From NCBI RefSeq assembly GCF_019249215.1, contig NZ_JAESDI010000016.1:1-64000 (forward strand): DNA of 64,000 nt, written 5' to 3'. The position numbers and the translations under genes are program-made. The notes beneath the pieces are model-generated. The model was not told the DNA's origin. It ran no database searches and saw only the letters and a program-made list of their open reading frames with translations. The DNA is from Alteromonas lipotrueae. Its GTDB lineage: Bacteria; Pseudomonadota; Gammaproteobacteria; Enterobacterales; Alteromonadaceae. Of the stretch, positions 54,193-62,391 are shown piece after piece; position 1 is the first letter of the stretch; every line of letters begins with the position of its first letter.

Positions 54193-54573
54193 TTATAAAG
54201 GGATTAACCTTGCTTCCACTTCAACTTGTTCAACATGGCAAAGCCCCTCGGCAACTTCAACATCATAAGCATACCAGTACTCATAGCCCTCTTTTTGCAC
54301 GGTAATGTTATAATAGCCTTGTCGCTCAAGTGCGCCTAACAACATCGCAGTAGAATCGCAATCAGAGGATTCTGGATTGGTTAGCTCTTCCTCGTAGCTT
54401 GACTCTTGTAGTATGGCAGTGGCGCCACAAGAAATAGGTGCTTCGGTTACATCATCAATAACGGTTATAGCGATGCCTGGAATAACTTCAGTGGTACAAA
54501 CAACGCCATCGTCGTTATCTGAATTACACCCTGCCAACAAGATAATGGGTAACATAGCTAAAAAGCGCTTCAT
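54193..54573 (-). CDS. Hypothetical lipoprotein
   Basis: 126 aa from the ATG at 54573 (AAGGA upstream). Lipobox LLAGC, then a small beta-domain like carboxypeptidase-regulatory modules (GIAITVIDDVTEAPI ... YYNITVQKEGYEYW). Four or five Cys may form disulfides. Unknown function; accessory region between tRNA copies. Confidence 0.62.
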   Translation of the reverse strand: MKRFLAMLPIILLAGCNSDNDDGVVCTTEVIPGIAITVIDDVTEAPISCGATAILQESSYEEELTNPESSDCDSTAMLLGALERQGYYNITVQKEGYEYWYAYDVEVAEGLCHVEQVEVEARLIPL

Positions 54574-54689
54574 AAATTCATCCTTAAACAAGTATTAGGC
54601 TTTCGAAAGTATTTTCTGTATGTAAATCAAAGACTGAATACAAAACATACATCGAATAAATGATAAAATCATGTGATTTATTTCAAGCA

Positions 54690-54835
54690 TAAAAAAAACC
54701 GCAACAGTGTGCGGGTTTCTAGAACTTGGCACAGAGGGAGGGATTCATTCGCGCCGTCCATGGCGCTCACCCTGCGGCTGTGCAAAATGGCTATCCTGCC
54801 ATTTTGTCGAACAACGGTGGTTTGACCCCTCGCGC
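54690..54835 (-). pseudogene. tRNA-Ser remnant B with palindromic insertion
   Basis: A terminator-like hairpin, then the tRNA 3' end from 54727, then about 90 bases of insert shared with remnant A, then GGTTTGACCCCTCGC, which matches the tRNA variable-arm region. So the insert replaced the T-loop region of a tRNA-Ser gene, and the 5' half was lost. Confidence 0.72.
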
Positions 54836-54884
54836 GAATTAAGCTTTCTCCTAAATATTCACTGGCACCAGAAATAGCAATTTT

Positions 54885-54917
54885 TTCACCTTACATTGAC
54901 CATACAAGCACTACTAT
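54885..54917 (+). promoter_or_regulatory. Island regulatory box 1 with -10
   Basis: TTCACC-TTACA-TTGACC (54885-54901), ten bases, then TACTAT (54912-54917), 110 bases before the gene at 55027. PhoP/OmpR-type direct repeat with 11-base period. Confidence 0.6.
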
Positions 54918-55026
54918 AAAAAGTTCTGATTAAAAAAACTCCTTATATTAAAGGATGTTTTGCTAATATTGCATCGTTGAAAACAACCTCATCAACTGGT
55001 GAGGTTTTATTGATGGCAAAAGAAAA

Positions 55027-55698
55027 ATGAGAAAAAAACAATTTCATGGCGCTATCGCTTCTTTTATTTGCGCTACAAGCTTTATTCTTGGCTTGTGCCT
55101 CATATTTATCATTGCGCCCGACTTTAATGATGGCCCCGATCAACGCTTGCGTACCCTTAATAACTTTAGTGAATTAATGCAGGTTTGGTATTTCTTAGTT
55201 TATGTCGTATTTGGGATAAGCGTTTTAGTGCTTAGCGTTTCATTATTAGAAAATCAAACGCGAGAGCACAGTGTACTTCAGCAAATTACGATGCTAATGA
55301 GCTATCTTTGGTCATGTTACATATTCGCCAGCGGACTTATCGCTATTCTATCGATCGAGTTTCTATTTAGTGAAAATTATAAGCTGGGAACGGCTGTAGT
55401 TGATTTGTGGCGAGAGATATATGCGATACAAATGGGCTTAGGAGAAGGCTCTGAATGGGTAGGAGCAACCTGGGTCATGTTGATTAATACTTGTTTACTG
55501 AAAGAGGAAAGATTAAGTAAAAATCTTGTTCTCTTTGGTTATATTATAAGTTTTTTCGGTTTTTCGACGCTTATACCAAGTCTTAAGGAAATTGGCGCAG
55601 TATTTGGGTTATTGCAGATAATTTGGTTCATACTTGTAGGTTCGATGTTGCTGCATGAGAGGCGCGAGTTACAACAACATGTAACCATCGACATTTAA
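55027..55698 (+). CDS. Hypothetical polytopic membrane protein
   Basis: 223 aa, about six helices (roughly 8-30, 50-75, 85-118, 137-155, 165-185, 195-215). No recognised family. First gene of the envelope island and preceded by box 1. Convergent with the hydrolase gene, six bases between them. Confidence 0.6.
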   Translation: MRKKQFHGAIASFICATSFILGLCLIFIIAPDFNDGPDQRLRTLNNFSELMQVWYFLVYVVFGISVLVLSVSLLENQTREHSVLQQITMLMSYLWSCYIFASGLIAILSIEFLFSENYKLGTAVVDLWREIYAIQMGLGEGSEWVGATWVMLINTCLLKEERLSKNLVLFGYIISFFGFSTLIPSLKEIGAVFGLLQIIWFILVGSMLLHERRELQQHVTIDI

Positions 55699-55703
55699 CA
55701 TGT

Positions 55704-56735
55704 TTAGAAATTAGCTCTAAGCCAGGCAGTCGCTTTCTCAATGGCTTGAGGATTAGATAATATGCTCATGTGATCAGCATGGTTTATTAATTCAACAGAG
55801 CCTAAAGCACTATTTTCACGAATAAAACTCGGGTACGCGCTGGCCAAAAACACTTCATCTTCTTGTCCTATAATCGCTATTAATGGCTGAGGTATATTGA
55901 GCAATGCTTTATCGGTAGTGTCCGGCCTAATAGGTTGAGCAGACATGATTGAAGAATAACTATAGGCCATCATCTGTGGTGGAAAATTAAAATACATAAT
56001 AGCTAATGAGTCTAAATGATTAATTCCTATAGTGTTTAACATCAATAGCCCTATCATTCTCGTCGTATTGAATAAAATTGGCGAATTGCCCGCCATATCT
56101 CCACTCGCTTTACGCTGTGTAGGACCTTCGCCAAAATTGGGAGCAAACAATAAGTATCCGTCAACGTCTGGTTTATTATCTTTCAACGCGTAACGCATAG
56201 TAATACCGCCCCCCATTGAGTGACCACCAATAATAATATGACGATATAGACCTTTTGAGGACACGTTAGTTTTTGACGTTAAGTGCAGAAGAATATCTTC
56301 TAAATCATCCTCATATTGACCAATGTAAGCAACATCGAAATTGTCTCCTTGAGAAAATCCGTGTCCCCTCAGGTCGGGTAATAATATTTGAGCCCCTGTT
56401 GCCTCATGCAATTGCGTTGCAGTATTAATTAATGTTTGATGTGTGGTTGCTATTCCATGTATAAACACGATAACGCGCTGAGAATCAGGCCCAATCTTAC
56501 GTACATAGAGTGACTTACCATCTCTTGCGGTTACTGTCATATGTTGCCCATTAATATTCAATGGTCCATTATGATTTGAATTATTTACATCATGGTGAAT
56601 CAGGCTGAACGGAAACTTAGTTGGCCAAAATATCAAGCTAAAACTGATGGTCAAATAACTAAGTAAGATACAGCTAAAAATAATGCTACTTTTTACAATT
56701 TTTTTCGACAGTGTTGATGTGTTGTTTACCGTCAT
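55704..56735 (-). CDS. Membrane-anchored alpha/beta hydrolase
   Basis: 343 aa. N-terminal transmembrane helix (about 12-35), then VIVFIHGIATTHQT, nucleophile elbow GGHSMGGG, Asp in GQEDEVFL and His in INHADHMSIL. Probable periplasm-facing esterase or lipase. Island box 2 lies 80 bases upstream. Confidence 0.82.
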   Translation of the reverse strand: MTVNNTSTLSKKIVKSSIIFSCILLSYLTISFSLIFWPTKFPFSLIHHDVNNSNHNGPLNINGQHMTVTARDGKSLYVRKIGPDSQRVIVFIHGIATTHQTLINTATQLHEATGAQILLPDLRGHGFSQGDNFDVAYIGQYEDDLEDILLHLTSKTNVSSKGLYRHIIIGGHSMGGGITMRYALKDNKPDVDGYLLFAPNFGEGPTQRKASGDMAGNSPILFNTTRMIGLLMLNTIGINHLDSLAIMYFNFPPQMMAYSYSSIMSAQPIRPDTTDKALLNIPQPLIAIIGQEDEVFLASAYPSFIRENSALGSVELINHADHMSILSNPQAIEKATAWLRANF

Positions 56736-56814
56736 GACTGCTCCTATTTGAATGAATGTTGATTACGCAAAGAGGCCTAGATCAAAATATTCATTAGGAG
56801 TTTAAGTAGAAATA

Positions 56815-56831
56815 GGTGAAGCAAAGGTAAA
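56815..56831 (-). promoter_or_regulatory. Island regulatory box 2 (hydrolase)
   Basis: Minus strand TTTACC-TTTGC-TTCACC, then ten bases and TAAACT as a -10. Confidence 0.55.
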
Positions 56832-56848
56832 ACTTTAAACCGAAAGGG

Positions 56849-58075
56849 CTAAGTAATGGTTGATATAGTGACTCTGTAGATACGGTTTTCTTGCTCAATC
56901 ATGACGCTCCACCCCATTTCTTCAACGATACGTTTCACAAGGTATTGTCCGTGCCCTAAACCTTGATAATAGGGGCGTTCTTGTGTGGCTTCCAGTGAAT
57001 TTTCAAAAATGAGTTCGTGCCCAGAAGAACGGATTGTCATAGCTTTACCATTTCCATGGTAAACCCCGTTGTTTACAAGATTTTGGCAGAGCAAACCCAA
57101 CAATAGCTCATTACCAATGGCCCGCATTGTAGGACAAACTGTAATGAGAGCATCAAAAGGAAAGTCGGGGTATAGATGATAAACCTTCAGTACAGTTTTC
57201 TCGATAATCGGTAAAACGCTAAATTCTGTAAACTCCAAATTTTCTTGCCTGGCTAGTGCCAAAAGTATTTCAACGGTCTGTTCAAGTTCATTGGCAGATT
57301 GTTTTAATAGATTGTGCTCAGCGTGGCTACCCACCTTTGCATTATTAAGTGTTAATGTATTTTTAATTAAAGTAATGGGAGTACGTAACTCATGACTAAC
57401 GTCGCGAGTAAAATTTCGTTCCCGTTCCAATAATATTTGAATTTCGTCATAAGACTCTGCAAGCGCTTTGGCAAGTTTTCCAATTTCATCTGATCTATCT
57501 AAACCAAACATAGATGCTACAGCGACATTTCTTTCAGATTTAAAGTCAGCATTACTGCCTCTTTTTTCAACACTTTTGGTCAATTGCTCTATAGGGCGCG
57601 ACAGCCATTTAGACAGGTACCAGGCGCTCAATAAACATAGAATAAATGCACTTCCAGAAATACTATAAAGAAACAAAGATTTATATTGGCTTAGATGTTG
57701 ATTCGCAGAAAAAGAATTTATGTTCATCAGTAGCAGTTGGGGGCTTTGCTCAATCACAAATATTCTGAAAACAAACTGTTGATTGTCTTTTGTTTCAAAA
57801 CTCCCGCTACGCGCATTGCCAACTGCCGTAATTATCTCATTGGGAACCGACTCCATATTGGTATATAAAACGGAGTTTAGTATTGTCGGTATTAATAACG
57901 GGTTGGTGATTGCTGTCAAGCGATGCTCCTCTTGTGCGAGCACAGATTGATAGGCGTTAGCTTCGGCGATTTCTATTAATATAGTTGAGAAGCGTATAAA
58001 AAAAATACAGATGACTAATGATAAACAAGTAAAAGCAACCATTAGTCTATTTTGTAAGCTTGTAAACCTAATCAT
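56849..58075 (-). CDS. Sensor histidine kinase
   Basis: 408 aa. Helix 1 (about 10-32), periplasmic sensor (about 33-130), helix 2 (about 131-153), HAMP, H-box RDVSHELRTPITLIKN, N-box (LCQNLVNNGVYHGNG) and G-region GLGHGQYLVKRIVEEMG. Overlaps the response-regulator gene by eight bases, so it is its partner. Sensor domain is unlike any I recognise. Confidence 0.88.
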   Translation of the reverse strand: MIRFTSLQNRLMVAFTCLSLVICIFFIRFSTILIEIAEANAYQSVLAQEEHRLTAITNPLLIPTILNSVLYTNMESVPNEIITAVGNARSGSFETKDNQQFVFRIFVIEQSPQLLLMNINSFSANQHLSQYKSLFLYSISGSAFILCLLSAWYLSKWLSRPIEQLTKSVEKRGSNADFKSERNVAVASMFGLDRSDEIGKLAKALAESYDEIQILLERERNFTRDVSHELRTPITLIKNTLTLNNAKVGSHAEHNLLKQSANELEQTVEILLALARQENLEFTEFSVLPIIEKTVLKVYHLYPDFPFDALITVCPTMRAIGNELLLGLLCQNLVNNGVYHGNGKAMTIRSSGHELIFENSLEATQERPYYQGLGHGQYLVKRIVEEMGWSVMIEQENRIYRVTISTIT

Positions 58076-58757
58076 CTATACCCTTTAACTGATAGCCAAT
58101 ATTGCTGATTGTGTGGAGGATAGGTTTTCCCGTTACTTGTTCAGTTGCTTTTCTTAGTGCATAAATGTGTGATTTCAGCGCATTGCTTTCAGGGGGTTCA
58201 TCACCCCAAACGTGCTCAATCAATTCTGAGCGGCTGACAGGGTAAGGCATTTCACTCAATAGCTTATGTAATAGCTTAAAACCCACCTTTGTTACTTTTA
58301 TATTTTCACTACTCCATACCACCTCAAACGACCTAGTGTCCAGAGATAACGCCCCATGGGAGACAACGGTATTTTGATGCAACTCAGACCTTCTTGACAT
58401 CGCCTCGCATCGCAAAACCAGCTCTCTTAAATCAAAAGGCTTAGTAAGATAATCATCAGCGCCTTTACCAAAGCCTTTGACCTTATCCTCAAAAGCATCC
58501 CTAGCAGTAAGCATCAATATTGGTATGTTGGCGTTAGCGTGACGCTTAACTTCTTCACATACTCGTAAGCCGTCAATATCAGGTAAATTTAAGTCTAAAA
58601 TAACAACGTCAAACGTATGCTCTAATGCTAGTTTTACTCCTAACTTACCGGTTGACGCATAATCTACGTCCCACTCGTGTCCTTGAAGAAAAGTGATAAT
58701 TTGATTCGCTATTGCTTGGTTGTCTTCAACAAGAAGCACGCGTAATTTGCGCTTCAT
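58068..58757 (-). CDS. OmpR/PhoP-type response regulator
   Basis: 229 aa from the ATG at 58757 (GGGAGAG upstream). Receiver with VEDNQAI, phospho-Asp in VILDLNLPDIDG and K in YLTKPFDLREL; winged-helix DNA-binding domain (VTKVGFKLLHKLLSEMPYPV...HIYALRKATE). By family it binds tandem half-sites with an 11-base period, just what is seen at seven places in this island. Confidence 0.9.
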   Translation of the reverse strand: MKRKLRVLLVEDNQAIANQIITFLQGHEWDVDYASTGKLGVKLALEHTFDVVILDLNLPDIDGLRVCEEVKRHANANIPILMLTARDAFEDKVKGFGKGADDYLTKPFDLRELVLRCEAMSRRSELHQNTVVSHGALSLDTRSFEVVWSSENIKVTKVGFKLLHKLLSEMPYPVSRSELIEHVWGDEPPESNALKSHIYALRKATEQVTGKPILHTISNIGYQLKGIDD

Positions 58758-58846
58758 ACAACTCTCCCTTTGCATAAAAACTGTGGCAAAGCTGATTAAA
58801 TCAACTTTATTCACCTGAAATCGTACTGAATAGCTTACTTATTGAA

Positions 58847-58863
58847 AGTGATGTGAAGGTGAA
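58847..58863 (-). promoter_or_regulatory. Island regulatory box 3 (response regulator/kinase)
   Basis: Minus strand TTCACC-TTCAC-ATCACT, then nine bases and TAAGCT, 90 bases before the regulator start. Suggests autoregulation. Confidence 0.5.
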
Positions 58864-58882
58864 ATTTATTCTTATACAACAT

Positions 58883-58899
58883 TTCACTCCAAATTTACT
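58883..58899 (+). promoter_or_regulatory. Island regulatory box 4 (S41 peptidase)
   Basis: TTCACT-CCAAA-TTTACT, then ten bases and a weak GATGAT -10, 48 bases before the GTG at 58947. Confidence 0.45.
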
Positions 58900-58946
58900 T
58901 AAGAGTACTGATGATTGTTAGTTCATTCAATAAACGAGGTAATAAC

Positions 58947-60005
58947 GTGCATCAAATGGAAAGAAACATGAATCGAAAAAATTTATTCTGGCTGAGAGAT
59001 ATTAGCATCTGCCTTAAAAGTAGAAAGCACGACATTATTTTGCTTTTTTCACTGTTTCTTCTGAGTACAACTCAATCCTTTGCACAATATGAACCTGTTG
59101 AACAGGTTCAGTTTAACAACCAGATAAAACTTGAATTAGTTGATGAATTGATAGATAAAATTAGTCATAACTACGTAGAAATTGATAAAATTGAAATTAT
59201 TATCAATGAGTTAGAAAGTGTTAAACATGATAAAGCGTTCGCGAACGTAAAATACCGGCAGGATTTTACAACGTTTATAAATAAAGTCCTTCAAAAAAAT
59301 GACCAGCATTTTTCTGTCTCAAGCAACCCTGAAATTAGTGGGTTACAAAAAAAAGAAACATGGTTTGAAAAGCTAGCGAGGCTCGATTTCGGTTTTGAAC
59401 GTGTTGAAGTCTCTGAAGAAAATATAGGTTTCCTAAGTTTTTGGGGGTTTGCTGACCTCAACGAGACTTCAAAAGAAGTGATTTCAAATCACATGCAAGC
59501 AATTGAAAATGTAGATGGCCTTATCATTGATTTACGAGAGAATGGTGGTGGCAGCGCGCAAACTGTTCAGTACATATCAAGCTTTTTTTTGGAGGCTCGA
59601 CAGCACCTAAATACCTTTTACTCGAGAGCTTCTGATAGCTTCGAAGAATTTTATACAGATCCTGCCATTGATTTCCCTCATTTAAGTCAAATCCCAATAG
59701 TCATAATTATTGGGCCAAATACGTTTTCAGCTGCCGAAGAGTTTGCTTATAACTTCAAACATATGTCTCGTGCGTTGGTCATTGGAAAACCCAGTAAAGG
59801 AGGCGCCAATCCTTGGCATTACTTTGAGCTCAAGTATGGACTGCGAATTGCCATACCAACGGCAAAAGCCATCAACCCTATTACCCAAACAAATTGGGAA
59901 GGTATTGGTGTAGAGCCACATCTATATACAGAGCCTGAAGATGCAGAACAGAAAGCCACTGCGCTATTAGTCACGAAGTTGCACGGTAAAAAGAAAGGTT
60001 ACTAA
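58947..60005 (+). CDS. S41-family (tail-specific/IRBP-type) peptidase
   Basis: About 352 aa from GTG 58947 (GAGGT six bases upstream; ATGs at 58956 and 58968 possible). Signal peptide or anchor (IILLFSLFLLSTTQSFA), then S41 core: GLIIDLRENGGGSAQTV, catalytic Ser in GPNTFSAAEEFAY and Lys region IGKPSKGG. Periplasmic protease. Divergent from the two-component genes. Confidence 0.8.
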   Translation: MHQMERNMNRKNLFWLRDISICLKSRKHDIILLFSLFLLSTTQSFAQYEPVEQVQFNNQIKLELVDELIDKISHNYVEIDKIEIIINELESVKHDKAFANVKYRQDFTTFINKVLQKNDQHFSVSSNPEISGLQKKETWFEKLARLDFGFERVEVSEENIGFLSFWGFADLNETSKEVISNHMQAIENVDGLIIDLRENGGGSAQTVQYISSFFLEARQHLNTFYSRASDSFEEFYTDPAIDFPHLSQIPIVIIIGPNTFSAAEEFAYNFKHMSRALVIGKPSKGGANPWHYFELKYGLRIAIPTAKAINPITQTNWEGIGVEPHLYTEPEDAEQKATALLVTKLHGKKKGY

Positions 60006-60014
60006 TCACAATAA

Positions 60015-60031
60015 TTGACCTCAAATTGACT
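60015..60031 (+). promoter_or_regulatory. Island regulatory box 5 (DJ-1/PfpI gene)
   Basis: TTGACC-TCAAA-TTGACT, ten bases, CAAAAT as a weak -10, 39 bases before the ATG at 60070. Half-sites have G for C at position 3 and are thus weaker. Confidence 0.4.
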
Positions 60032-60069
60032 TCTCTTTCAACAAAATAACACTTTTTAAAGGAATCAGT

Positions 60070-61134
60070 ATGTTTAAAAAGATTGGTCTTATAATCCTTA
60101 CTCTGGTTATTGGCATATCTGGCTTTATTGTGTGGTTTTTTAGTCTTCTTGGAAACGAGCTAAAAGCTGACTTTAGCCAACAACAACCGCAAGATATTCG
60201 CTATATATCCGAGGGCGTTAACGATAGTCGCGGACGTATTCTAGCAGTGCTGACTAGTGAAGAGACATTAGGTGCGACGGGGAAAACTACAGGTTATGAA
60301 CTTACTGAACTTGCGCGGGCGTTCTACGTTTTCCAAGCTAATGGGTTCAGCGTTGATATAGCCAGTGTTCAGGGTGGCGAACCCCCAATGGTGATAGACA
60401 CCGATGATATGGGCAAGTTTGACTATGCTTTTTTGAATGATGATGAAGCAATGCATAAAGTAAAAAATTCTTTTGCTATTGAAAGCGCAAACTTAGCAAA
60501 CTACGACGGTATATACTTCGTTGGCGGTAAGGGTGCAATGTTCGACTTCTCAAATAACGCAGGTATCAAGGCTGCCGTGTCTCATTTTTGGCAAACGAAA
60601 AAAGTTATTGTTGCCGTATGTCATGGACCAGCAGCGTTCGTTGATGTTGTTTCCGACACGGGTCAATATTTTCTTGAAAACAAAAGAGTTTCCGCTTTTA
60701 CAAATTCCGAAGAGCTGTTTTTAATACCCAATGCTAAAAATATTTTCCCCTTTTTATTAGAAACAAAATTGAGTGAACAAGGTGCCACTTTTATCGCCGG
60801 TGAAAATTATCTTAATCAAGTCAGTGTTCACGACAACTTAATTACTGGACAAAACCCTTGGTCTGTTTGGGAAGTCGCTGAAGAGACGGTTAAGGCATTG
60901 GGTTACAAGCCATTGCCTAGAGTAAAAACGGCGGAAGAAAATAGTATTCAGATTTTGACAATTTTTGTTAATCAAGGCCAAGAGGACGCTCTTAGACGCA
61001 TAAGCGAGATTAACCAAAACCCGAGCGCAAACATAAGTAGGCTTACCATTGCTACCCACGCTCTTGTCGCTGGTATTAAAGGGGAGCTTTATAAGTCGTC
61101 TCAATTGCTGACGCTTTTAAACGCAGTTGAGTAA
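60070..61134 (+). CDS. Membrane-anchored DJ-1/PfpI-family protein
   Basis: 354 aa. N-terminal anchor (about 5-27), then the class I glutamine-amidotransferase-like fold with Cys elbow in VIVAVCHGPAAFVDV and the preceding YDGIYFVGGKGAMFDF. Unusual C-terminal addition (about 285-354). Such proteins are chaperones, deglycases or proteases; the periplasmic location makes a stress role plausible. Follows the peptidase by 64 bases. Confidence 0.8.
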   Translation: MFKKIGLIILTLVIGISGFIVWFFSLLGNELKADFSQQQPQDIRYISEGVNDSRGRILAVLTSEETLGATGKTTGYELTELARAFYVFQANGFSVDIASVQGGEPPMVIDTDDMGKFDYAFLNDDEAMHKVKNSFAIESANLANYDGIYFVGGKGAMFDFSNNAGIKAAVSHFWQTKKVIVAVCHGPAAFVDVVSDTGQYFLENKRVSAFTNSEELFLIPNAKNIFPFLLETKLSEQGATFIAGENYLNQVSVHDNLITGQNPWSVWEVAEETVKALGYKPLPRVKTAEENSIQILTIFVNQGQEDALRRISEINQNPSANISRLTIATHALVAGIKGELYKSSQLLTLLNAVE

Positions 61135-61262
61135 CGCGAATAATGAAATCAAACCTATTTATTACGTTAATCGATTATCCAAATAGACAATTCACTATAC
61201 GCCCCTACTCCGGTATAAGATTTTAAACGCACTATAACTCAGCGGGTCTTGACCTTAGAAAG

Positions 61263-61496
61263 TTGCGAGGAGGCAACCTTATAGTTCGTTGCGTGTGTCC
61301 AAAGCGTCGAGGGCAAATTGCTGCTTTATTAGCTGGTGATGTTGTGAGTTCAAATAATAACAAACGTACAGACTCAATTTCAGAGGAGGATTGGCTTTTA
61401 ATGGCAAGCGCGCCTAGTGACTTTGTATTATGTTTTACAAACGGCATGTGTAAAAATTTTCCAAAGGAAGAGATAAAAGGATACTCGTTGCCGTAA
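61263..61496 (+). CDS. Doubtful small frame
   Basis: 77 codons from a TTG; a GAGGAGG lies just inside the frame but no proper start follows at the right distance. The product has three Cys near its start and an acidic/hydrophobic C-terminal part. An antisense frame of similar length exists. I would not rely on it. Confidence 0.2.
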   Translation: MRGGNLIVRCVCPKRRGQIAALLAGDVVSSNNNKRTDSISEEDWLLMASAPSDFVLCFTNGMCKNFPKEEIKGYSLP

Positions 61497-61548
61497 TTAA
61501 TTGCTCACAACCGCGACCATACCGAGAATCTACAACTATTTTTTAGAT

Positions 61549-61590
61549 CAAAAAAAGCCCAACTTCTTTTTTATTGCGAAGTCGGGCTTC
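61549..61590 (-). terminator. Terminator of the outer-membrane barrel gene
   Basis: AAGCCCAACTTC (61555-61566) pairs with GAAGTCGGGCTT (61578-61589) save one base; reads into TTTTTT on the minus strand. Partly bidirectional. Confidence 0.75.
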
Positions 61591-61619
61591 AGTATATTAA
61601 TTTGGGCGTAATTACTTGA

Positions 61620-62201
61620 TTAGAATTCGTATCTTATACTCATGTTTACGATTTCTTGGTCAGAGTACTTCGTATATTCAATGCCCCCTACCCCCCCCAA
61701 AAGGTCGTATAGAGCACCAAACCTATATGCTTTTTGGTCGGCGTCACCATCCCAATTTTGTACTTCGAAACCACCAAAGATCTCTAAGTTTTCGGTTAAT
61801 TGGTAGCGAACGTTTGTAGCGGCACTAAAAAAGTCTGTTTCAGCGCTTGCAGAATCATTATTACGGGTGCCCGTCATATCAAAATTACCCAAGCCCAGTC
61901 TGTAATCAAGTGTCAGTTTGGGTGAAAAATTATGGATGTATCCCCCCGAGAACTGCCGTTGCACTACATCAAGCTTGAACCCATCATGAGAATCTGAAGA
62001 ATCGGTATGCTTGTATTCAACAAAAAAGCCATACCCCAGCTCACCACTTACTCTGAGTTCATATCCATTTAGATTAAATGATTCAAGATCGGCTATTTCT
62101 GTTTTTACAAAGCCAGCCTGCAGGAAACTATAAGAAGGTTGAGCCGCATGTGCGAAACCGCAAAACGATAAGCACAAGGTAGGGAGAATAAGTTTATACA
62201 T
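61620..62201 (-). CDS. Outer-membrane beta-barrel protein
   Basis: 193 aa: signal peptide (LCLSFCGFAHAAQ), then about eight to ten amphipathic strands rich in aromatic residues and ending in the typical C-terminal Phe (MSIRYEF). A small porin-like or OmpX/OmpW-like barrel. Box 6 lies 51 bases upstream. Confidence 0.8.
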   Translation of the reverse strand: MYKLILPTLCLSFCGFAHAAQPSYSFLQAGFVKTEIADLESFNLNGYELRVSGELGYGFFVEYKHTDSSDSHDGFKLDVVQRQFSGGYIHNFSPKLTLDYRLGLGNFDMTGTRNNDSASAETDFFSAATNVRYQLTENLEIFGGFEVQNWDGDADQKAYRFGALYDLLGGVGGIEYTKYSDQEIVNMSIRYEF

Positions 62202-62251
62202 GTTTGTCCTTTATAAGTTTATCTAAACGACCTAAAGGCTAGCAACTCGAT

Positions 62252-62268
62252 GGTGAATTGAAGGTGAA
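62252..62268 (-). promoter_or_regulatory. Island regulatory box 6 (outer-membrane barrel)
   Basis: Minus strand TTCACC-TTCAA-TTCACC, the best half-site pair of the set; ten bases later TAGCCT. Confidence 0.6.
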
Positions 62269-62315
62269 GGCACTATCGACAAAAAAACCAAGTCAAACTT
62301 TATTATCCATATTCG

Positions 62316-62348
62316 TTCACCCTTATTTCACTTTGCATATCTTAGTAT
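62316..62348 (+). promoter_or_regulatory. Island regulatory box 7 with -10 (serine hydrolase)
   Basis: TTCACC-CTTAT-TTCACT (62316-62332), ten bases, then TAGTAT (62343-62348), 60 bases before the ATG at 62392. Confidence 0.6.
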
Positions 62349-62391
62349 TCGCTTACTACGAAACGGTACATTACTTATGAGGATATAAAAT

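Noticed and set aside
61232..61447. Minus-strand frame opposite the doubtful 61263-61496 frame
   Set aside because: No ribosome site, overlaps another equally weak frame, and neither resembles a protein family.
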